DNA from: Mytilus californianus
Lineage: Eukaryota > Mollusca > Bivalvia > Mytilida > Mytilidae
NCBI RefSeq assembly: GCF_021869535.1
Contig: NW_026262712.1
Span: 70,402,100 to 70,466,099 of the forward strand
Direction: 5' to 3'
DNA: 64,000 nucleotides
Shown: positions 21,704 through 33,955 of the stretch, piece after piece
Layout of the letters: every line of letters starts with the position of its first letter
Position numbering within the stretch: the stretch's first letter is position 1
Program-made: the position numbers and the translations under genes
Notes under the pieces: model-generated
Databases searched by the model: none
What the model saw: the letters and a program-made list of their open reading frames with translations, nothing else
What the model was told of the DNA's origin: nothing

Positions 21704-22151
21704 AGGTTGCACTTTGTAAATACAGCTGTTTCACAAACCAAGCCTCTTTTGGGGAGATATATAATATTCATAGATATTTTGTTTTGTTAACCTACTGGTT
21801 CCGAGATATGATCTCTGTGTTTCATCTCATAGAGACATAACTTGGAAATTTGACCAGTATAAATGCACATAGATTGCGGCCAAATTGAATTCTGAGGAAG
21901 ACCCAAAGTGAAGGGAGGGGTAGCACAGAATTTTAGTACAGTTTAAACTCTTGGAAATTCGAGGCATATAAATGCTGAAAATATGCCGCACAGCCCTATG
22001 TTATGACCTTTAAAAAAATAGTAGTGCATATGAACTTTCCATATACGGATATGATTTTTTACGAAACTTCATAGTAAAAGTGGCGCAGTTTTAGCTGTGA
22101 AAGGAGTTCCTATGAGAAAGTGTATTGTCTTTATTTACAGAAGTGCAACCT
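21704..22151. mobile_element. 448-bp TIR element, copy 1
   Basis: The left end is aggttgcactttgtaaata. The right end, complemented, is aggttgcacttctgtaaata. The whole element aligns with 45151-45591, including ctcttttggggagatatata, ctgaaaatatgccgcacagc and tagtagtgcatatgaacttt. No open frame is conserved between the two copies, so this is a non-autonomous element. The target duplication is unclear. Confidence 0.7.
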
Positions 22152-22308
22152 GTAAGAAGCAACTTTTTATTAAGAAAATCATATAAATCGTATAAATATA
22201 AACTGTTGCATGTGCTTTAAAGACATTTACGACTGATTTTTAGTGTTTGAATACAAATACAAAGGATTTGTTTTTCAAATCTAAATACAAATAATTTACT
22301 TACATATA

Positions 22309-22512
22309 TCAAGCAAGCAGATTCTGCTTCACATGGAGCACCCGTGGTGTTGCTCCTGTATATTCAAAGCCTGTGTAAAGTCTTAATCGGTAGGTCACAT
22401 TCGTGGAAATAAGACTTGATTGGGGTTCCGTTGTCGTCTGTGAAACAGATATTCTAAAACAATTAACCAACTTGTGATGGCGCCCGTAAAATTTTCGAAG
22501 GAATGATTTCAT
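22309..22512 (-). pseudogene. Fragment of RT C-terminal region (FYGRHH type)
   Basis: The minus-strand frame gives SFLRKFYGRHHKLVNCF then ISVSQT. The FYGRHH-LV-ISVSQ pattern belongs to the C-terminal part of the same broad reverse-transcriptase family as 2439-3242. The frame then runs into non-RT sequence. It is a truncated remnant next to the 484-bp array. Confidence 0.6.
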
Positions 22513-22544
22513 CCGTACCGATTGGTCTTGTCACCATTTTTTCT

Positions 22545-22770
22545 TAAAATGTCCTGTACCAAGTCAGGAATATGGCAGTTGTTATCAAATAATCCGTTTC
22601 TATGCATGTTGGCGTTTGTCTTTGTAGCAGAGAGTAAAATCACAAAAATACTGAACTCCGAGGAAAATTCAATCGGAAAGTCCCTAATCACATGGCAAAA
22701 TCAAATGACAAAACACATCAAACGAATGGACAACAACTGTCATATTTCTGACTTGGTACAGGCATTTTCA
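22545..22770. repeat. Inverted pair of R2 copies
   Basis: Bases 22553-22585 (ctgtaccaagtcaggaatat and on) and 22731-22763 (complement) are inverted copies of about 33 bp separated by about 145 bp. They represent two R2 copies facing each other at the left border of the tandem array. Confidence 0.65.
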
Positions 22771-24045
22771 AATGTAGAAAATGGTGGATTGAACCTGGTT
22801 TTATATCGCTAAACCTCTCACTTGTACGACAGTCGCATCAAATTTAATAATATTGATAATGATGCGTGAACAAAACAAACAGACACAATAGGTAAAAATG
22901 TCACAAATAAAGGTAAGAAGTCTAATTCGGTAGGTCACATTCGGGAAAAGGGAACGGGATTGCAGTTACGACATAAGGAACATATCTAATATCATCTATA
23001 TAACAGATATTCCATAACGGTCAACCAACTCGTGATGGCGTCCGTAAAATTTACGAAGTGATGATTTCATCTTCCCAATGCCTCACTATTGGGAAGCTGA
23101 AATCATCTCTTTTGTCGTAAAGTTTTGTTTTCAACCGACCCTCATAGTCAATTTCTAGATATAAATCCTAATCAAGTGGCAAAGTCAAGAGCTCAAACAC
23201 ATCAAACGAAGGGATTACAACTGTCATATTCCTGACTTGGTACAGGCTTTTTCAAATGTAGAAAATGGTGGATTGAACCTGGTTTTATAGCGCTAAACCT
23301 CTCACTTGTACGACAGTCGCATCAAATTTGATAATATTGATAATGATGCGTGAACAAAACAAACAGACACAATAGGTAAAAATGTCACAAATAAAGGTAA
23401 GAAGTCTAATTCGGTATGTCACATTCAGGAAAAGGGAACGGGATTGCAGTTACGACATAAGGAACATATCTAATATCATCTATATAACAGATATTCCATT
23501 ACGGTCAACCAACTCGTGATGGCGTCCGTAAAATTTACGAAGTGATGATTTCATCTTCCCAATGCCTCACTATTGGGAAGCTGAAATCATCTCTTTTGTC
23601 GTAAAGTTTTGTTTTCAACCGACCCTCATAGTCAATTTCTAGATATAAATCCTAATCAAGTGGCAAAGTCAAGAGCTCAAACACATCAAACGAAGGGATT
23701 ACAACTGTCATATTCCTGACTTGGTACAGGCTTTTTCAAATGTAGAAAATGGTGGATTGAACCTGGTTTTATAGCGCTAAACCTCTCACTTGTACGACAG
23801 TCGCATCAAATTTGATAATATTGATAATGATGCGTGAACAAAACAAACAGACACAATAGGTAAAAATGTCACAAATAAAGGTAAGAAGTCTAATTCGGTA
23901 TGTCACATTCAGGAAAAGGGAACGGGATTGCAGTTACGACATAAGGAACATATCTAATATCATCTATATAACAGATATTCCATAACGGTCAACCAACTCG
24001 TGATGGCGTCCGTAAAATTTACGAAGTGATGATTTCAGCTTCCCA
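22680..24045. repeat. 484-bp tandem array, about 2.8 copies
   Basis: The marker tctaattcggta lies at 22921, 23405 and 23889, exactly 484 bp apart. Copies 2 and 3 are nearly identical (one differs at attccattacgg against attccataacgg), and copy 1 is more diverged. Each unit joins an R2 segment, a segment with cattcaggaaaagggaacgg and a minus-strand fragment encoding KFYGRHHELVDRYGIS from an RT C-terminus. Units 1 and 2 end in a hairpin (see 23060-23107). Confidence 0.92.
23060..23107. repeat. Hairpin in the 484-bp unit
   Basis: gatgatttca, a 2-base mismatch, ttcccaat, the 8-base loop gcctcact, attgggaa, a 2-base mismatch and tgaaatcatc form a 10+8 bp stem. The hairpin recurs at 23544-23591. 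In the last unit (near 24025) the right arm is replaced by other sequence. It joins the end of the RT-derived fragment to a segment that reads ttgggaagctgaaatcat, which occurs alone at 24350 and 30680 (complement). Confidence 0.75.
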
Positions 24046-24054
24046 ATGCTTCAC

Positions 24055-24205
24055 TATTCATTAGCAGTTTAGTGTTTTTGTTGTTCCGTTGTTTTCTTCT
24101 TATAGTTGATGTGTTTCCCTCGGTTTTGGTTTGTGATCCGGATTTGTTTCAGTTAAATCGATTTATGACTATTAAACAGCGGTATACTACTGTTGCCTTT
24201 ATTTA
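24055..24205 (+). repeat. Dispersed repeat family R3, copy 1
   Basis: R3 reads gttgatgtgtttccctcggt, tttggtttgtgatccggatt and agcggtatactactgttgcc. Further copies are at 30785-30905 (+) and 31065-31205 (-), with diverged parts at 25945-26020. I recognise it as a widespread bivalve repeat. Confidence 0.75.
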
Positions 24206-24399
24206 ATAGTTTTCTTGTAAACAACAACCCTTTATCAAGGAAATCATGATAGGAAGTACAAGCTCTGGAATATTGTATCTACAGGAGAAATATACCCAAT
24301 GTGCAGGTGCGCTGGAATGTTGATACATAGAAATTGAAAATTCACAATTGGGAAGCTGAAATCATATCTTTTGCTGTAAAGTTTTGTTTTCTACCTTAA

Positions 24400-26960
24400 C
24401 AAGTATTTTTAAAATAAATTGTTTTAGAGCTATCATATTGGTTTGTTCCAATGACAATTTGTTTATAAATTCATGAGCTATGTAATTTTTTAATAAATAA
24501 CCGCTTTTCTTTTCAAACATGCAATACTTAGGAACGAATGAAAGTTAAAATAAAGGATATTGACACTTGTTTCGATTATGTCGAAAACATTTTAAGATTA
24601 TGTCGAGAATTTACTTTTTGATAATTGACAAGGAATATATGTTATGTCCAGTAGCATATTTACTATAGCCTTATTCTAGATATTTATAGGGCATCATTAA
24701 CAATAAAAGGCATGTCTTTAATTTTATCTATTTTAGACTACACATAACAAATTGCGTTTCTGCCATGTCTATTTTTGTTTTATTAAAACCCATCAGCGCA
24801 GTTCTGCACAAAACCTCTCACACCCAAATGTTATTTTAAGGCTATTTTGTCACTTTTACATAGAAACTGTCGTTAACGATATGCCATCAAAAAATTAATT
24901 TGGTCGTGATTCATGGAGTAATACAAATTGCAATAAAGTAATTGTACTAAAATGTCTTATTAAAAAACCCATAAATACAAACAACCCCCCCCCCCCCCCT
25001 TTTCCACAAAAAAAAAATACAAACAAACAAACTCAACGTAAGTCATGAGCAAGCTTTCTAATCATGATGAAGATTGGAACCTCTTAAAGTATTCTAACAA
25101 AAAAAAAGAATTGAAACAATTTTCTACTGATTCTGTAATGCAAAGTTATCTGTTTTCATTAAAACAAGAGCTATGTTGTTAAATACAGTGAAAATATTTT
25201 ACGAATTTTAAATTATCAGAGAAGATTTATGTTTTAAAAATGAAATAACAAAAATACCGAACTCCAAGGAAATTAAAAACGGAAAGGCCTTTATCAAATG
25301 GCAAAATCAAAACCTCGAACACATCAAACGAATGGAAGACAGCTCTCATATTCCTGACTTGGGCAGGCATTTCCTTACATGCGTTTTTCTCGTGTTCTTA
25401 TAATTGACCTAGATTTAAGATAATATTAACACTTCAAATCTCTCTTTGAAAAGCACTCATTCTTTTAGCTATTTTTGAAAATCCTTTTATGTTCACGTTG
25501 ATCGTTAATGTTTCAAGGCAGAATATGGTATAAAAGAGAAAAATAGTTATATGTACTTTTCTGAGTTTTTGTACGCGTTAAAACTGCCCTAAGTCGTTGC
25601 ATTAAGTCGACAATGAATTACGCGATGTTCGATTAAGGAGAGACAAATAAAGATAACAAAATAAAACTGAGGAAATTTCATGCACTTTAAATTGATCGAG
25701 AACGTTTGGGTCGACAGAGTAAGTGTGTCTTGCGATGCACGTATCACCCGCTATGCGAATCCATTTCGTCAAATTGTCACAATCGAGGATTGGACAAAAA
25801 CAGTAAAATTACAGATAAGACTTAATGGTATCGAAAGACCTAGTCTTAGATCTTAATATATCATACTTGTAGTCTAATCTGTTTTTCTACCGTTTGTATT
25901 CTTTTCCGGATTGTAACATATTGACGGAGTGTGCATTCGCATTCGTGTTACCTTGATTTGTATCTTCTTAATCGATTTATGAGAACTGAACATCGGTAAA
26001 GTACTGTTGCCTTTACGCCTTATGTAAAATGTTATGTAGTTTTAATTTGACGAATATAACAGAGAAAGATAATTTGGTGAAATGTTCAACATAAAGTTAC
26101 TGCAGTCATCATTAACATGTTCCAATGTCAAAAATGGTAAATATTTCTTCACCGATCTTTTTAAAAGGTAACATGCATTCATTTTAGCCATTTAATCAAA
26201 GATTCTATTGGTCGTATTAATTTACAGGAGAAACATCCAAAGGTCTTTAGTTCGAATTCAACTTTTAGGATAAGTGTTTTCCATTCTTCATTTTACATTA
26301 CATAAAATGCTTTATTCAACACAATCAGCAAATAGTATCGTATACATATAACTTCTCTACAAGTTTTAATTATGGCTTAAGCTTCGATCACATGAACATA
26401 AGGTTTCATTCTGAAGATATGGCATCAATATATAACAGTAATATTTGTCAGTATCCGGATTTCGATGGCAATTCTTTCATTTTGTGTGAAATCTTACATT
26501 TTTTTTTATAGATTTGCTTTGACACAATTATGTGCAAAAATTAAATTTATTCATGTTCTACTTAACTATGTAGTTTATCTTCAATGTCAGGTCGTACATT
26601 AAAGTGACAAAGTACCCTTGAAATAACACATGCGTGTGAAAGGTTTTACTTAGTGAGACTTTGATTGTCATCCAGGCAAAGAAAACAGACGTTGCAGAAA
26701 CAAAACTTGTCATTGCTGTTTAACATTTGGTAGGTCAAAGACTTGAAATATGACCTATTAATCATTATAATCAATGACTATATCGAGTTTCGTATTGCTT
26801 CGGTTTTTGATAAAAGGAAAAAATTAACAACCCTGAATGACAATTCATAAAATGTTGAAAACAGCAACTTAATATAATCAACTGTTCAGAAATTAATATT
26901 AAATTGCTTTAATGTCATTTAAATCAAAATCTAATATCTCTTAACTACCACCGCATGTAG
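24400..26960. other. Mostly non-coding stretch with one R2 copy
   Basis: An R2 copy lies at 25240-25390 (gaactccaaggaaattaaaa to catattcctgacttggg). There is a C run at 24985-25000. The piece at 25945-26020 resembles the R3/left-edge module. I see no gene elsewhere in it. Confidence 0.45.
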
Positions 26961-26974
26961 CGAATGTTTAGCTA

Positions 26975-27150
26975 GCTATAAAACCAGGTTCAATCCTGGT
27001 TATAAGAAAATGCCTGTACCAAGTCAGGAATATGACAGTTGTTATCCATTTGTTTGATGTGTTTGAACTTTTGATTTTGCCATTTGATTGGGGACTTTCC
27101 TTTTTGAATTTTCCTTGGAGTTCAGTATTTTTGTGATTTTACTTTTTATC
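26975..27150 (-). repeat. Dispersed repeat family R2, minus-strand copy
   Basis: Contains aaaaccaggttcaatcctgg, ctgtaccaagtcaggaatat, gatgtgtttgaacttttgat and gaattttccttggagttcag. It is the mirror of the R2 segments in the 484-bp array. Confidence 0.75.
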
Positions 27151-27369
27151 TGTCATACTGATAAGTGATATCAAATAATACTACAACTATGACTAATCAA
27201 ACAAACATATGTCGTCGCTTTTATTTGATTAAAATCACTTGGTCCGAGATATCAGGTACCAGCATTCATTATATATTTGAAAGATTTCGTTGAACATATT
27301 AAAAGAACAATACCAAAATACAATGTACTTTGAGAAACATACACTGAATGTAAAAACTAGGTTACCTGT

Positions 27370-27620
27370 GCTGGATTTAAAAAAGCAGTTTGCACTACAA
27401 CTTTTAAGTGGCACCTGAAGCCACCCCGGTATATGGTGGACTTCGTGGAGTCCAATTTAGGACTAAGGTTCAGATTGCGCATTTTTAGTTTTGTGTGTAG
27501 TGTTTTGTTTACTGTTGGTTGTCTGTACATTTCTTTTCTTTTGGTCATGGTGTTTGAACATGGAATTGAGTCATATGAAGTTAAAAAAAAGCTGGAAGAT
27601 ATCAAGGGAACATTCAAAAC
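27370..27620 (+). repeat. Dispersed repeat related to R1
   Basis: The order gtggacttcgtggagtcc, ttttgtgtgtagtgttttgt, ttggttgtctgtacatttct and gatatcaagggaacattcaa resembles the complement of R1 with large divergence. Two opposite open frames overlap here and neither has a known domain. Confidence 0.45.
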
Positions 27621-27799
27621 AAATAAATCGAGAGAAAGTTGTTCAATAATATCCTTTTAATATATGCAGACCTATACATGAAGATAAAAGGGGGGTTCGG
27701 TATACGCCAATTAGACAACAACCCAACGAAACACAAAACCAAACGACGTCTGGATGTTATCACACAGTTTTCAACAAATTGAAAGGTTTACTAAATGTC

Positions 27800-27985
27800 A
27801 AGCTCTTAAGATTACCTCAGCTGTATTTGGCAAAACTTTTTAGAATGTTGGGTCCTCAATGCTCTTCAACTTCGTGCTTTATTTGGCCTTATATCATTTT
27901 TGATTCGAGCGTCACTGATGAGTCTCTTGTTGACGAAACGCGCGTTTGGCGTACAAACGTTTCATCCTGTTATCTATGATGAGTT
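27800..27985 (+). ncRNA. Repeat with a well-preserved hammerhead-like core (copy 3)
   Basis: CTGATGA at 27915-27921 is followed by stem II (GTC, loop TCTTGTT, GAC at 27932-27934), GAAA at 27935-27938 and stem III (A-CGC at 27938-27941 with GCG-T at 27949-27952 and a 7-base loop). The candidate cleavage triplet GTA ends at 27953. This is the order of a type I hammerhead ribozyme. Complementary flanks for stem I are not evident, so self-cleavage is uncertain. Upstream the repeat reads gattacctcagctgtatttg and cctcaatgctcttcaacttc, as at 58740-58810. Hammerheads are known from Penelope-like elements and retrozymes of animals, including molluscs. Confidence 0.5.
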
Positions 27986-27999
27986 TAATTGCACAAAGT

Positions 28000-30550
28000 C
28001 TTGAAAAGATATAAGTAAATCAAACAGAATATCTAGATCTTTTGAAGATTTGCAAAAAAATCCACAAGACTCTCTATTTGACAAAGCAATAAAATATAAC
28101 AAAAAAAAAAAAAAAGAAAAAAAAAGACCAATGACGTGGTTCCTGGAAAAGATGCATGGACACGTGATGAGGTTACAAAGTATTTTGATAGCGCAGCCCT
28201 CATCTTATATACTTATTTGTTTTATCCAGAGCTAGTTTAACACTATATTCAAACGAAAGTCTACTTTAGGCATTTAGCAACAAAACTCCCCTTTCCTAGC
28301 CAAATGGTGTAATAGATTTTGTGTATAAATATTATAATAGGAACAAACTGTCAAACACAAAAAGTAGATGTTTTAACAACAACATAGCATAGTTTGCAAG
28401 TAACTCTATAATTCGCTTAATATATTTTCTTTTTAACATTCATAATAAACGAATTCAAAATGTAGGAACACGACCTTGATTCGTAAGTCATTAATCTTAA
28501 TCTCGGGAATTCAATATAGGACAAACAAACAACAGTTAAAAAACAAACAAATAAGTCCACATATCAATCAAAAAGGCAATGAATATGTCTAAAAAAGTAA
28601 GACAAATATTCACAATACAGGTTTAATTAGTAATTTTGAGCACCTAATAGAATTTTTAATGTCTAAAAAAAATCCCCTTGTTAAAAAAGTTGTAGTTTTA
28701 ACAGGTTTTCTAACCGCAATTGGTACTGACTGTCTGTTTTGTATGCTTTAAATGCCACCCAAAGTTGTGTTCTAGTAAATTATTCATGAGGCATTACATT
28801 TTTTTGAGGTTACATATATAGATATATATAGATAATATACTTTTCAAACTTTTTATGCATTTTATGACTTATTGATGACTTGATATAAGAATAACGAAGT
28901 ACCAAGATCAGAATAAAAAAAAAACCCATAAAAACCAGAGTAAACACATGACCGCTACAACCAAAAACAGATATTAGCATGCAAACATAATAAAAACACT
29001 AGTAAATAATTATGGATTACTATAATTACAGTGTATGAAACAACATTAAACAGCACCGATTTCATTGCATCGCAATTCGACAACTACTGTCTCTTCAGTG
29101 ACGAAACTTACCTGCAATGTACACCAGTATGTTCAAATAGATTTTTTTTAAAACGGGGGACAGTGATAATGAAAGCAATTCTTATGTTAATACGATGTAT
29201 TTATTAATATTTCTTTTGTACAAAGTTGACAAAAAAATGGTGTTACATTTGTTAAATTTTCAAGTCAAATGAAACCCGAATTTTTATTCACTGCTCTTAC
29301 GGATAGATTTAGTTCCTTGCATTTTCTACTGTACTTACATTAATAACAACTGTTTGTAATAAAAAAAGAGTAACTAATCCTGGAGTTTAATTATAGAAAC
29401 AATATTCAACTCGTTACCAAAGAACACAGAAAAGTCATGCACGCGCTGTGCCCATTCGTGAAATAATGTGTGTTCGGTCACTCGAATATTTTATTTTTTC
29501 CAATTTTTAGATACATTATGCAACAAAATCTGGTAAGTTTTTAATTAGAACAATTCATAATTGCACAAAACAAAAATAAGTGATTTAAAATTATATATAT
29601 TAACTGTAACTATTAGCTATATACATAACATACATTATGAGTGTAATATATATTGATAAATCTATCAATTCAGATAGAAAGATTTAGGAGACACTTTCTA
29701 AACCTGAAATTTCTGTTAGCTGTATAAATAATATTATCGTAAAAAGCTGGGAGTGTCAACTTAGAAATGTAAATTCTATGAGCCAGCGAAACACCAACAT
29801 GAAGGAGAGGCGATTGAACAGTGTTAAAGAAAAATTCGCCCCAAAATAAAAGATAGTTAGTTAATCGTTGGGTTTTTATGAAGTCTAGCGATGATTATAA
29901 CAGAAAAGATATTATATAAGATGAACAAAGATAGTCCACACTGGAATAGTAATCGCGTATAGATATATTTTATTTTCAGTGACCTGTAATTGTCACATCT
30001 TAGTCCTGGGAGCTCTATGGATAGTTTTCGCATTGGCTGTCAAACCTCATTTCCTTATTTTTATATTCATCTCTTAATGAAATAAAAGATCATGGATAAT
30101 ATTATTTCTTTGCATGTGCTATTTGTGTATCATAACAGATATAATTGAACCTATTTATCGAAAGATCATTTCATGAGATTTTTTTTATAATACTTTGTGA
30201 TGATGTCGAACATAGAGTAAAAAAAACTCTCTGTAAACGGAGACAAAATTACATTCAAAGGAACTTCAGCTTGTTCAAGACACCAGAAGGTTTTTTTCCC
30301 CTCTGAAATTGTAAATTATCAAAGAATAGATTTAACACAACATCCCGTTTGAGACAATTTTCACAACGCATGATAAAATATTGAAATAATCTATCAGTTG
30401 ATGTAATTGCTTCTAAAACTATTACAGCATTTGAAAAAAATATCGACAGGAGATAGTGATGTACCATTATAAATTTCAGTTCTCGCAAAAATATGGCACC
30501 AAACCATGCAAGATTGATAAGTGTTTATAGTTCTTAAAATATTATCGTAA
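28000..30550. other. Non-coding stretch, nothing recognised
   Basis: AT-rich sequence with A runs (28100-28125). No coding block with a recognisable domain and no repeat shared with the rest of the window that I could detect. Confidence 0.4.
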
Positions 30551-30635
30551 TATGGTTGGCTGAATTTTCAATTCATACGTTGAATGCAATAAATGTATGA
30601 TCAAAAAATATTTTTGTACAAGGCTTTTTATAGGT

Positions 30636-30927
30636 GTAACATTGGTTGAAAACAAAGCTTTACGACAAAAGAGATGGTTTCAGCTTCCCAATTGTAAATT
30701 TTCTATTTTGTCCATTTTTCAACATTCCAGCCATGGCGTTGTCAGTTTATTTTCGACTTACGAGTTTGAATGTCCTTTTCTTCTTATAGTTGATGTGTTT
30801 TCCTCTTATAATTCATGTGTTTCCCTCGGTTTTGGTTTGTGACCCGGATTTGTTTCAGTTAAATCAAGACTATTGAACAGCGGTATACTACTGTTGCCTT
30901 TATTTGGTATCTTTCTCCTCTCTCTTA
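30636..30927 (+). repeat. Repeat insertion in copy A, absent from copy B
   Basis: Copy A reads gtgtaac, then about 290 bp, then atataaagggtaat. Copy B (35983-35995) reads gtgtaacatataaagggtaa without a break. The insert is a composite of the ttacgacaaaagagatgg segment (also at 23100 and 24360, complemented), an R1-like piece and an R3 copy. Confidence 0.75.
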
Positions 30928-31065
30928 TATAAAGGGTAATACAGTATTATCAGCTGAAATTTTGAACATTACGATCAATGAATATTTTGATAAAATCAAG
31001 TCCTTTAGGAATATATGTGAGTTTCTCAAAATGACGTTTGAGAATTTTTCTGACTTGTGTATATA

Positions 31066-32420
31066 AAGGCAACAGTAGTATACCGCTGTTCAATAGTCAT
31101 CAATCGATTAAGCGAAAACAAATCCGGAACACAAACCAAAACCGAGGGAAACACATCAACTATAAGAGGAAAACAACGGAACAACAGAAACACTGAACTG
31201 CAACAAAAATAAACGCCAACATACATAGAAACGGACTATTTGATAACAACTGCCATATTTCTGACTAGGTACAGGATATTTTAAGAAAAAATGGTGGGTT
31301 AAACCTGGTTTTTGGGATGTATAAATACACATTCACGTTAATTTTCTATTTAGAGATTGCTTTATCTATATATAACATGATACAAATTTATTTTAAGGTT
31401 AAATCCTAACGATTCTACTGCCTTTCGATACTTTTATTTTGGCATTGCACAGGTCATGTCATCTTTGACTGTCCAGGGCGTTAAAATACTAAATCCATGG
31501 GGTGTGTTTTAATTGATTTTAGTCTCTGATGCATGATTTTTATTATCAATTGTTATTGGCTTTTAACTAGCTTTCAGTAACTGTGAGTACTCTCAAATCG
31601 TACTTTCGTGTTAATTTGACCTGTTGATACAATTTGTAATGTATTTCTGTAATTCAATGTTTACTTATTTTGTGTTATATCTCGTCTCACTATTTTTTAA
31701 TATATGTCTCACCTTTGATAAGTATTTAGTATGTCGATAAATTTTCACTTCTGTACTCGTACTGTGAACAACACATTTATTAATTTTGCAAAAAATGTTT
31801 ACTTCCGTACTCCTAACAACAAAATATTTATATTTAAATTTACTTGTATACGTTGTTTTATTTAAAGCCATTTTGTCCCAGGTTAGAGTTGTCTTTTTGA
31901 CACTGTTCCTACATATTTTTTATCAATATCATATTTATGTTGTGTCATAGGTCAAACTTATTCGTTCAGCGTATGTTTACTTATTTTCGTTTAAATGTCT
32001 TTTCGAACGAGTTAAGCCATTCCAATTGATATTTTGTAGTTTGTCTTTCTATATTGTAATGTTACACTACTGTCTCAGGTAAGGGTGAAGGTTGGCACCT
32101 GTTAAAACGTTTAAACCCGCAGCATTTTTATGCCCCTGTCAGTGGTGTGTTTTTTTTTATATAGATTAGACCGTTAATTTTCCTGTTTGAATAGTTTTAC
32201 ATTAATTTTCCTGTTTGAATAGTTTTACACTAGTCATTTTGGGGCCCTTTATAGCTTGCTGTTCGGTGTGAGCCAAGGCTCCGTGTTGAAGGCCGTACTT
32301 TGGCCTATTATTGTTAACGTTTTATACATTGTGACTTGGATGGAGACTTGTCTCATTGGCACTCATATCGCATCTTCTTATTTACTACATTAATTTCATG
32401 GCTAACCAAACCTCCGCTTT
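31066..32420. repeat. Composite repeat block in copy A, absent from copy B
   Basis: It begins with an R3 copy on the minus strand (31065-31205), continues with R2 (31210-31320) and ends with a tail repeat (32085-32395: gtgttgaaggccgtactttg to gcactcatatcgcatcttct). Copy B jumps from cttgtgtatata straight to the segment that follows this block. The part at 31330-32080 is unidentified. Confidence 0.65.
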
Positions 32421-33904
32421 TATGTGAGAAAATTCAGCTGTTATCGTTGTCTGTCATGTTTGTTTTTCGTTTATTGTTTCTAGCCCAATTTAGGTCATGG
32501 GTTTTCTCTTTTGAGTTATTTAAAATTTTGTTATAACTTACTATTCGGTATGGGGTCTGCTCATTGTTTAATGCCGTACAGTGCCCTATACTTGTTTACA
32601 ATCTCATCATTTTGGTCTATTGTGGAAAGCTGTATAATTGGCAATTACACCACGTCTCTTCATGTTCATATATTAAATCAAGGACGAATCGCGGCTGAAA
32701 TGAAATCGTGCAACATGAATAAACCATTCAAAAAGACCGAATTGCGAAAAAGAGGTGACAGTATCATAGATAGCTTTTACTTCATCTCCTGAATTTAGTA
32801 GTATTTTACCGAAAGAAAGTCTGTGCCACGCGGAACGCATATGGATTGAGACATGCGTATTAGCCCCTCTAAACAAAACAAATCCACAGCCACATGCACC
32901 ATAAAGTAATAAATATTAAATTAGGAATTAATGATAAACGATATTTGATAGAATGCACAGATTTGATTGTATTTTTGAAGTCTTAATTTCCAATTTGCAG
33001 TCTGTTGTACAAATGTACCTGATGGCACCACAGGATTTAAGTGCAGTATTTTAAATTTTAATCAGTGGTTGCTTTTTAGATTGCTGAAATGAGTTAAATG
33101 TATGTGAAACAACAATCAAATGGAATAATAAGAAATATCAGATACCAAGCGACCTGCGCTTTTATTGCCGTTTATCAATCTAACAGACGTCATCTACAAA
33201 CTTAGTTGTTGACATTCTCGTCCTTTGGTCGCTGGTGGATAGTTGTCTCACTAGCAATCATACAACTTTGTCTTATTTTAGTATTAACAGGCTAACTCTA
33301 ACAATATTGAGGAGGAATCTTGCGCCTAATTTAGCTGATGTCCATCGACTACTATTCTATATATCTTTAAAGATTGTTATGATCTGAAGGTTTGCCGGCG
33401 GTCACATTATCGTGTATATAAATTTTTTTCTCAATGAAAGCAGCATTTAATAACTTTTTGGTAACAATTAACTTTGCTTCTGCTAATCAGGTAACATATG
33501 TTATAGTTAACAGGCAGTCTGCAGTCTCCGTTTTGTAAGCTTTTGTTGTCTACAATTTTGAATCTTTGTAATTAGCTTGATATGCGTTTTAAAACACTAT
33601 AGACACTTAGTTTTTTGAACTGTGCATTACTTATATTATGTATCGAGCAGATACTAGTTTTCTACTTGAATATTAATGCGCATATAAAAAAGGTTCACTG
33701 CCTTTTAAATACATTCATTCAAATTTCTTAGAAAACTCTCCTTTTGTGATTAAAAGTCATTCTAACCAACATTTGGAATGTAACATAAAAAAAGAAGAAA
33801 AATGTTACAATATCAATGCCCCTTTATGTTGGAAAATGGCCGAACATTTGAATACGGATCTTCGTAGGTTTTTATAAGGAAATACTTTTCATGTATGTTT
33901 CCAT

Positions 33905-33955
33905 GCATGTTCTCCATCACTTTTTTCATGCATGTTCTCCATCACTTGTATTATG
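33905..33955. repeat. Short tandem duplication
   Basis: catgcatgttctccatcact occurs twice in a row at about 33903 and 33930, separated by ttttt. Copy B of the segmental duplication has it once (37225-37244), so the doubling is specific to copy A. Confidence 0.75.

Noticed and set aside
21399..21734. 111-codon minus-strand open frame
   Set aside because: It crosses from an RT-tail fragment into an unrelated TIR element and has no domain.
22680..24045. Direct repeats considered as a CRISPR-like array
   Set aside because: The repeats are continuous 484-bp units with no short repeat-spacer pattern, in a eukaryotic context.
24985..25000. Long C run, with similar G/C runs at 11943, 13830, 19397 and 47240, as possible special sites
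   Set aside because: Most of the runs lie in or near small repeats that commonly carry homopolymers. There is no telomere-like or quadruplex array pattern with regular spacing.
27915..27953. Treating the hammerhead-like motif as a proven active ribozyme
   Set aside because: No complementary stem I flanks could be found by eye, so only a hammerhead-like core is claimed.
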